Part shown: in pieces, positions 57,171 through 64,000 of the stretch
Layout of the letters: every line of letters begins with the position of its first letter
Position numbering within the stretch: position 1 is the stretch's first letter
Source: Dillenia suffruticosa
Lineage: Eukaryota; Streptophyta; Magnoliopsida; Dilleniales; Dilleniaceae
Assembly: GCA_033439265.1 (NCBI GenBank)
Contig: JAVTVX010000031.1
Span: 14,607,001 to 14,671,000, forward strand
Reading direction: 5' to 3'
Length of the DNA: 64,000 bases
Position numbers and translations under genes: made by a program
Notes under the pieces: generated by a model
Databases searched by the model: none
Seen by the model: only the letters and a program-made list of their open reading frames with translations
Told to the model about the DNA's origin: nothing

Positions 57171-59971
57171 CAGCCTCAAGTTGCCTCTGAAGTTCTTGCC
57201 CTACAGCATCATTTTCAACCCGCACAACATTCTTGAAAATATAAATCTTTACCCATTGCACAACTACAGTATGTGAGTATGCAAGAGTAGAATTTCTATC
57301 ACACCTGAAGTTCTGCAATTCTCTTTAACTGTGAGCTTCACCTCCCTCAGATATTGGCAGTGCCGCAACTAATGCATCAAGCGGGACAGTAACAATACAT
57401 TGGAGGCATTTCAGGAATTAAAAAAAAAAAAAAAAAAACTGTTCAAAATCTCTTAAATAATAACATAAGACATTTGAAGGCCATTGCTCAGTCACCGGTG
57501 AAAGCAAGACACCCAAGTTGTACAGATACCTTCAATACATAAACCACGTCCGCATCAGACACATCAGATGGGATACGATGCTCCATGGATACAAGCTGGA
57601 TAAATATCATAAACTCCGAGTTGTGTTTCGATTTTCTAATTACTTGTTAAAATAATTCTCGCACAATTGTTCATGCCTACGTCATGTAAACTTTTTGACA
57701 TTTATATTCACTAATGACGTATAATCTTTTATTTGTTCATTGATTATACAGTATAATGATGGAGAACCACAACTTTTAATTTTATTTATTTCAAAATCCG
57801 TGGCTTAGTTTTTAGAAATTGTTGTGTTGCTGTACATGTATCTGTGATATTCAGATTTGTGCTTCTTAACAAGAAATGGTCATCAAACTCGTTAGTACAA
57901 CTCAACTCAAAGGAGGTTTGTGAAAGCTGCATGTGTTACTTCTTTTTGCTATTCAAACACACAGGTTGCTCATTTCAATAGTTCAATTGTGGTTGGGTTA
58001 AGCTTGCAGAATTCGTTATCACTTAAATTAGTATAAACATGGTACACTTGCTTGCAAATGTAAATCAACCACACAATCTGGAGACATGCCCGGAGTTCTC
58101 ATTAAGATGTAAATGGGCGTAAAGTGCTTTTGCTTTTTTGGGTGTCGTTTCCATCCCTAATGTTTTCTCTCCCTACATAGACCTATAATTCCAAGTGAAA
58201 AGGAAAACAGTTGGCAGGACAGTTGAGAGAAAGCAGGGACAAAAATTTCAACCAAACAAGAATATTGAATGTCAAAACAAGAAATAATAATAACTATACA
58301 AGTAAAACTCTCAAGTGGTTTAATTATTAAACTTTTTTTTAAAGGACCCCAATGCAATTATACGCAAAGAAGCATAAAAGGCAATCCTATCCCCCCCCCC
58401 CAAAAGCTATAAATAAATTGCTTATATCGATTCTGGCATTTTTTTTCCTTCCTATCCAGATGGACAAGAAGACCAAAATTATGGCATTTCTCTATACCAC
58501 AACAGCATTCTTAGAGCTACCAAAACCCTGATTTTCATCATTATCAAATCCTCCAGCCTACCAGGGCAATCATGTACGTGTTCACAGCAAGGAAAAGGAA
58601 TTGATTAGACAATAGCATCGCATTTGTGAAATTTATTCAATAAGATTCATCAATGACGTGGAAGCTGAAAAAATTATGGACAACAAAACAAAGAGACAGT
58701 GCAGCAAGATCTTTAGAAAAAAGGTTTGTGACAAGGATCAGAGAAGAGATGCCACTTAACATCGTCGGAGCAATCATTGAAAAGCCATCAGAAAGAGGAT
58801 GCACATGTTTAGCAACCATGACTGTACGGAAGACCAGCAAATTATAGTGCTGAAAGCTTTTCCCAGATAAGACAGCCTTCAGTTACACTGCAGTGCAGTC
58901 AAAGATGTGGACATTAGGATAGGAAGGGATGATCACTCCTTCTTATGGGGCAGATCTTGGACCATATCGCTTCTTTGAAACATCATGTTGAGGTGGCAAA
59001 AGAAAAACTGAAAAATGTAATTAACTTTCAATATCAAAAGATGAGAGTGAAAAAATAAAATCAGGGTGGACGTAAGACTTGGGAAGTTGGAGAAGTTCCC
59101 GGTTCCAATCAATACTTTATGGGTATAAGGAGATCTTAAAACTAACAAATGTAGTTGGAATGGAGCATCATGTAGGACATTAGGTCAGAAGAGTCCCATC
59201 TCTTGCCATTAGCAAGTTCACTTCCAAGTCAGTTGCAGCAGATGCCCATCTCTCCCTGTAATCTTGTTTCTATCCTCTAATAATATGAATCCCAAAATTC
59301 CATCCACCAGGGCACAAGGCGGTTGTGGTTAAAAATATAAATTATGGTTACAGAGTTTGTTTGACACTTTTCCAGGAGGTCAAGTTGTTGCCCTTGGTGT
59401 TAGTTTCTTTCTTTCTGTTTTTAGGGGATGATCTGAGTAATTTTCTTCTATTTTTCTCATTAATATATTTTTAGCCAATAAAAAAAGTTATACGAAATAT
59501 GAAGAGGTAAAAGGAGATATAAATACTTGCAGGCTGCTTTAACATTCTTTCCTTACAATTAATTGCAAAACAGAAGAATGATATGTTCAATATCAAACAA
59601 TCCTTCTGCATGGAGTAGTAACTAGTTCTTTATTAGCAACTGGCCAACCAAAAATCCAAAATGTTTTGCTTAAATGACATCCATTCTTTGTACCGAAGTT
59701 TCCTCTCCTAGGAAAAGTACTACCTACCTGTTTAGCAGCCTTTTACTAGAGCAGCACTCATAACCTTGGATTGCCCAGTGACATTTGCAGCATTCTCTGT
59801 AGGATTGGCATTTGGATTATGATTTGGATTGGGAGCGGGACCAGTAGGTGGTTTAGTATAATTTGGTGAGAGCTGGACTGCAGGGGCATCCCTCTGCAGT
59901 GTTCCAAAGGTATTGAAAGCAACAGCTGCTACTGCATTAGCTCGTTCTTGCAGTTGTGATATTATGTCCAT
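57171..59971 (-). pseudogene. MED21: MED21 (Mediator subunit 21) pseudogene
   Basis: Exon 1 (59,971 to about 59,729) begins MDIISQLQERANAVAAVAFN, then FGTLQRDAPAVQLSPNY and MSAALVK, a clear match to the N-terminus of plant MED21, a middle-module Mediator subunit. One extra base after the VK codons (AAAAGGCTGC) shifts the frame and gives a stop just before the donor (AAACAG/GTAGGT). Exon 2 (about 57,384-57,304) retains LDALVAALPISEGG, then shifts frame before LKRIAELQ and its donor. Exon 3 (about 57,220-57,171) retains ENDAVGQELQRQLEA and then loses homology. The last exon is missing. The intron positions are kept, so this is a decayed genomic duplicate and not a retrocopy, or a degenerating gene. 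The 2.3-kb gap between exons 1 and 2 holds no other gene that I can support. Confidence 0.8.
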
Positions 59972-60671
59972 CCTAGCAGGTTTGTGCCTGATTTCAAAGA
60001 TATTGACAACATTAGCATTCTAATTACTCTTTATTCATGTTTTCTCCTTGCAACTTTCAATCTAGCATTTGTACAATATAAGGATGGCTACATTGATCGA
60101 GAAGACCAATTACCCAATTGACAAAATTCAATGTGGTATAGTCTCATTTGTTATTTTCGCTATTGCACCTATACCGTACTGATTTTGTCAGTTCGATGAT
60201 TCATTCTTTTGGGCCTAATAACATAATTTTAGCCTCCATTTGTTTTTGCTCACTTCTTAACATTCCCCATGGCCTCACTCAAGATTAGTCTATTCTCTTT
60301 GTTTTTCTTCGAACGTTCCCCAATGCAACACAAGAGAGAGTTGTCAAATATTAACCAAGTTCAAATAGATGCAAACTCGGAAAGTAATAATCTATCGACT
60401 CAATAGGACACGGTTGAAACTCAAAAGAAAAAAAAAAAAGAAAAGAAGAAAAGATGTTAGTCCAATCCAATTCAAATGCAAATTACTATCAATTTCATTC
60501 ACTAACATCGAACATTCAAGTCGCTAACACCAAAAAACTCTAAACCCCATATTCCAATCTCAGTCAAAAAACAGCAAAAATCATAATCAGAGTTGAACAA
60601 CGAGAATAAGGCACTTGAAAATCTAGGGCACTAGGCAGACTCAAAAATGAAGTACCAAGAGGCAGCCGATA
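59972..60671. other. spacer: MNM1-like 3' UTR and MED21 remnant upstream region
   Basis: No gene seen. An A-rich run lies at about 60,424-60,452. Both neighbours read leftward. Confidence 0.45.
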
Positions 60672-62321
60672 TCATTCGATGCCCTCAGACTCGACCACGT
60701 TTTCTGACTTAGAAATTTCTGGATCAGAAATTTCCAAGGCCTTGACAGCAAATTCTGCCGGAAGAGATTCTGCCGGCATGATTTCAGTTGGTTGGTCATT
60801 CTCTGATATAGACTCTGGAGCTTTCATGGTATTGTTTGGAATTCTTTCAGTAGGAAGAGAAGTGCCATTTCCATCTCCAAACTTGATTGCAAGGTCTGTA
60901 TCCAAGTTTTGAGCCTGTGGTGTAAAACTGTCAGCTGAAGTCAGCTTTGCCATACAGTTGTTTGGTGCTTCGGGTTCAGCAACCAGTTCACTGTTTGAGC
61001 TCTTCATTTCTTCATGAAAGACTTCATCCATCTTCACATCAGAGGCCTTGGTCTGTTGCACAATGCCTGGGCCCGGCTTAATGAAGTCAGTATCAAGTGA
61101 AGTGCAAATTTCTGGCATAGGTGCAGGTTCTGAGTTTAGGTCCTGTGTGATTTCCATGTCCACTACAGCTTCAGTCAGAACTGAACCTTCTATTTCTGGC
61201 AATTTCTCCCCCTCAGTTGCATCCGTGGATTGCTTCCTTTCTTCAGTTTCCACATTTTGCGGGGGAGAGATTTTTCCTTCCAAGGAAGAGATAGCAGTGT
61301 TCATGGGCAATTCAATAGACGTTGATTGGTTTTGATGTGATGGTGCAACTGGGATGTATGACTCAAGCTTAAGAGGTGGAACTTGGTTATGAATTTCCAT
61401 TGCTTGATTCTCAAGCTGGACAGGTTGCCCAGCACTTTGTTTTGGTTGCATGGGCATTTCAAATGATGCAGGTTGGTTTTGGTCCTCTGGTGCAACTGGA
61501 GTGTCAGACTCAAGCTTAGAAGGTGGACCTTGGTTCTGAATTTCCATTGCCTGATTTTCGAGCTGGACAGGTTGCTCATTACTTTGTTTTGACTGCATAG
61601 GCAATTCAATGGATGCAGATTTGTTTTGGTCAGCAGGTACAACTGGGGTGTCAGACTCGAGCTTAGAAGGTGGATCTTGGTTCTGAATTTCTGTAGCTTG
61701 ATTTTTGAGCTGGACAGGTTGCCCGTTACTTTGTTTTGGTTGCAAGGGCGATTCAATTGGTGCAGATTGGTTTTGGTCAGCTGGTACAATTGGGGAATCC
61801 GACTCAAGCTTGGAAGGTGGAACTTGGTTCTCTATTTCCATAGCTTGATTTTCGAGCCGCACAGGTTGCCCGTTACTTTGTTTTGGTTGTGGGGTGGAAA
61901 CTGAAGCTGGTGTTTGAGTTACAGGTGGGATAGGAATATCTTTCCATTTCACCACTTTAGCATATGGAGCCACATCATTCTCTGGAGTTATAGGAATCGC
62001 CCTCCGTGGATCAAATACAATGCCTCTCAAAAGGGTATCGGGATCACCAACCTTAACAGTAAGAAGATAACCAGCATCAAATGAACCATCTAATACACCA
62101 GTAACCACTTGGCCCAGGATATTATCATCATTAATTGCCCCAGTTGGTTCAACTTTGACATTAGGATTCCTAATCACACCATCTGGTGCAGGCATTATAG
62201 GAGGGGTCTTGGCCTGAACTTGGGCCTGACCCTCATCCTTACGTGGGCGGCCACGTTTCCTCTTTGCAGGTAATTCTGCTGAAGAACTAGATGGACTCTT
62301 CCCTTGATTTCTCAGGTTCAT
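60672..62321 (-). CDS. MNM1-like AT-hook protein with internal 49-residue repeats
   Basis: A 549-residue nuclear protein in one coding exon. The AT-hook KRKRGRPRKDE at 20-30 binds the minor groove of AT-rich DNA. Residues 60-135 (DDNILGQVVTGVLDGSFDAG, YLLTVKVGDPDTLLRGIVFD, APYAKVVKWKDIPIP) match the conserved core of plant METABOLIC NETWORK MODULATOR 1-type proteins as I recall them. Residues 145-340 are four 49-residue repeats rich in Gln, Pro, Ser and Asn. The remainder is acidic and disordered. An intron in the 5' UTR ends one base before the ATG (CTGCAG/G ATG), which supports this start. The family assignment is from memory of the conserved core; the AT-hook is certain. Confidence 0.82.
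   Translation of the reverse strand: MNLRNQGKSPSSSSAELPAKRKRGRPRKDEGQAQVQAKTPPIMPAPDGVIRNPNVKVEPTGAINDDNILGQVVTGVLDGSFDAGYLLTVKVGDPDTLLRGIVFDPRRAIPITPENDVAPYAKVVKWKDIPIPPVTQTPASVSTPQPKQSNGQPVRLENQAMEIENQVPPSKLESDSPIVPADQNQSAPIESPLQPKQSNGQPVQLKNQATEIQNQDPPSKLESDTPVVPADQNKSASIELPMQSKQSNEQPVQLENQAMEIQNQGPPSKLESDTPVAPEDQNQPASFEMPMQPKQSAGQPVQLENQAMEIHNQVPPLKLESYIPVAPSHQNQSTSIELPMNTAISSLEGKISPPQNVETEERKQSTDATEGEKLPEIEGSVLTEAVVDMEITQDLNSEPAPMPEICTSLDTDFIKPGPGIVQQTKASDVKMDEVFHEEMKSSNSELVAEPEAPNNCMAKLTSADSFTPQAQNLDTDLAIKFGDGNGTSLPTERIPNNTMKAPESISENDQPTEIMPAESLPAEFAVKALEISDPEISKSENVVESEGIE
61302..61889 (-). repeat. coding minisatellite, four 147-bp units
   Basis: Each unit encodes 49 residues of the form QPKQSNGQPVQLENQAMEI, then NQxPPSKLESDTPV, then PADQNQSxxIExP. 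Copies span residues 145-193, 194-242, 243-291 and 292-340, with no indel between them. Their similarity at DNA level suggests recent unequal exchange. Confidence 0.85.
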
Positions 62322-63169
62322 CCTGCAGGCTTCAGGTTTCTTGCCACAACATAAGAATAAAAACGCAGTGTTCTTTAATATAATTGCTAAGGAAAGTTGG
62401 TGATGCTATTTTGATCTACAACAATTCATAGAATCGGTAAGGATTAACAAAAAGCGCAATCCAAAATAACAACGGTAGAGTTCAATAAAACAAGCTAGTA
62501 CAGTCAGAAATACAGGACGTGCTTCTGATTATTCATCCTTTTACATCTTTGATAATGAAATTGCACTCAAAGGCCTAACTCAACAATTCTGATTTTTTTT
62601 TTTTTTTTTTTTTTTTTGTGGGGGCGGGGGGTGTATTACTTGAGAAATGACTACTAGAGAAGAAGAAAGAACAAGAAAAAGGACTTTGGTCAATAACACC
62701 CACAGAAACCTTAATCTGTTGGACAAAAAAAAAAACCTCAATCAAGAAGCTATTAATGAGTTTCTTATTAGAACCTAAAACAGGTTCAACCCTCTCTTCT
62801 CATTCCTACCATTAGCCTAAATTGGTGGAAATTATCTAATAGACCCAAAATTAGCTTTTCGATTTTCAATAACAAAGAAAAGGAATAATATTTGGAACTG
62901 TACCCGGAAAATTCATTTGAAAATAGATCATGACACCACAAGAATAAACCTATGAAACAAGATTCAGCAATCCAATCTTGAAACTCATTAAAAGCCCTAG
63001 AAAGAAAGATTCAACAACTATATGCATCTACAGATCAAGAGCATTTGAAAGTAAAGGGAATATGAAGAGATCATGAAGAAGGACCTACGTGGAATTGAGT
63101 TGCCAAGAATGTTGTTCGTTCAATCCCCGGCAAAAATCTTGGTTAGGGTGTTGTAAAGTGTTTGTTTGT

Positions 63170-63201
<32 letters not shown>

Positions 63202-63210
63202 GGAGAGATG
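62322..63210 (-). other. MNM1-like 5' UTR: noncoding first exon and leader intron
   Basis: Exon about 63,210-63,089, including a (GA)n tract on the plus strand at 63,171-63,207. The donor CCAC/GTAGGT is at 63,088 and the acceptor CCTGCAG at 62,323. The 766-bp intron contains a T run at about 62,589-62,617. Confidence 0.65.
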
Positions 63211-64000
63211 AAAAAAAAAAATGGGATCTTGGTTTGTTTTTTGAGTTTTTGTTTTTATGAATATTAAGATTAATTACAGATAAAAGGAAGTTAACGGAAA
63301 CACAAAGACTAGCACAAGGGCCTCCTTCATATGCCTGACTTCCCGCAGTAGAGCTAGCCGTTCCAATTCCACTTTATTTCGAATTTATTGCATGGGCTTC
63401 TTTTTATGAATATGTTTTTTTTTTATTCGAATTTATTTCGAATTTCTGATTAAATCTGATTTGAATCAAATTAAATTTTTTAAAAATAAAACTCTTTCGA
63501 CACACATTTTTTTCGTACATAAAATTTGAATCCGAAACGTTATTCATGGGATATCAATATTCGATTATCAAATCAACAAAACCTTTGTACATAGATCATA
63601 ATTATGAAATAGTGTGAATTAGATTATTATAATTTAAAATTATTTTAAAATATATATTTTAAATAATTAGAATTTGATATCACACATTTTTCCATGATTA
63701 TATAGCCAAAAGGATTGCAGCATGCCTAAAATCATTCAAAACACCGCAAATAAGGGATCTCAACTCAAAACTAAAAAAAAAAAACAATTATTCTAAAATC
63801 TTTTGATATATGAGATATGAGATGAATTTATTATTTTACTCATTATTTCTTTTATACTCCTCCTTTTATTTATTGAGAGTTGTTCGAGTTTTTTTTTTTA
63901 AATCTTTCTTACTATGAAATTGGATGTGACGATTTTCTTTAGGGTTGGTGTTTTGTTTGATCGGTCAAGAAGAAATCCTCTCAAAAATTATTTATCCTAA
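63211..64000. other. AT-rich intergenic DNA
   Basis: Includes a member of the dispersed AT-rich family at about 63,410-63,590 (TTCGAATTTATTTCGAATTT, GATATCAATATTCGATTATC). It should hold the MNM1-like promoter on the minus strand. No other gene seen. Confidence 0.5.

Overview
This window is nuclear DNA from a flowering plant, most likely a woody or herbaceous eudicot. The evidence is spliced genes with short GT-AG introns, AT-rich intergenic DNA, plant-only families (class V small heat shock protein, RBP45/47 three-RRM protein, MNM1-like AT-hook protein, clan-85 cytochrome P450, REM-type B3 protein) and plant lineages of Helitron, Ty1/copia, Ty3/gypsy and RTE-type LINE elements. I cannot name the species from sequence alone.

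Layout. Positions 1-33,450 are almost entirely mobile DNA. A decayed copia 3' end (1-502) adjoins a giant Helitron on the minus strand (about 503-21,942, 21.4 kb). The Helitron has a perfect 3' hairpin plus CTAG end and a RepHel gene whose four exons join in phase into 1,529 residues with HUH, two-tyrosine and Walker A motifs. It also holds a four-exon gene for a protein with two B3 domains, a broken plus-strand gene related to PF04195 plant transposon proteins, and arrays of a 26-bp palindromic repeat seen nowhere else in the window. Inverted copia LTR pieces lie beyond its right end. A 10.5-kb Ty3/gypsy element of Tekay/Del type (22,938-33,447) follows. It has 2.6-kb LTRs that are nearly identical, a 5-bp target duplication, an apparent intron between gag and pol, two nonsense codons and one frameshift.

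From 33.6 kb onward the window is gene-bearing. In order: a full-length P450 (minus), a decayed ASPM-like fragment (plus), a class V HSP15.4-like gene (minus), a MYND/MSS51-type zinc-finger gene (minus), a decayed RTE LINE (minus), an RBP45-like gene (plus), a broken MED21 copy (minus) and an MNM1-like AT-hook gene with an internal 49-residue repeat (minus). These host genes are unrelated single transcription units and not a pathway cluster. The Helitron is the only place where several genes and repeats may act as a unit: replication protein, captured regulatory-type DNA-binding gene and palindrome arrays.

Exon joins, families and phases were worked out by eye; no search or alignment was run.
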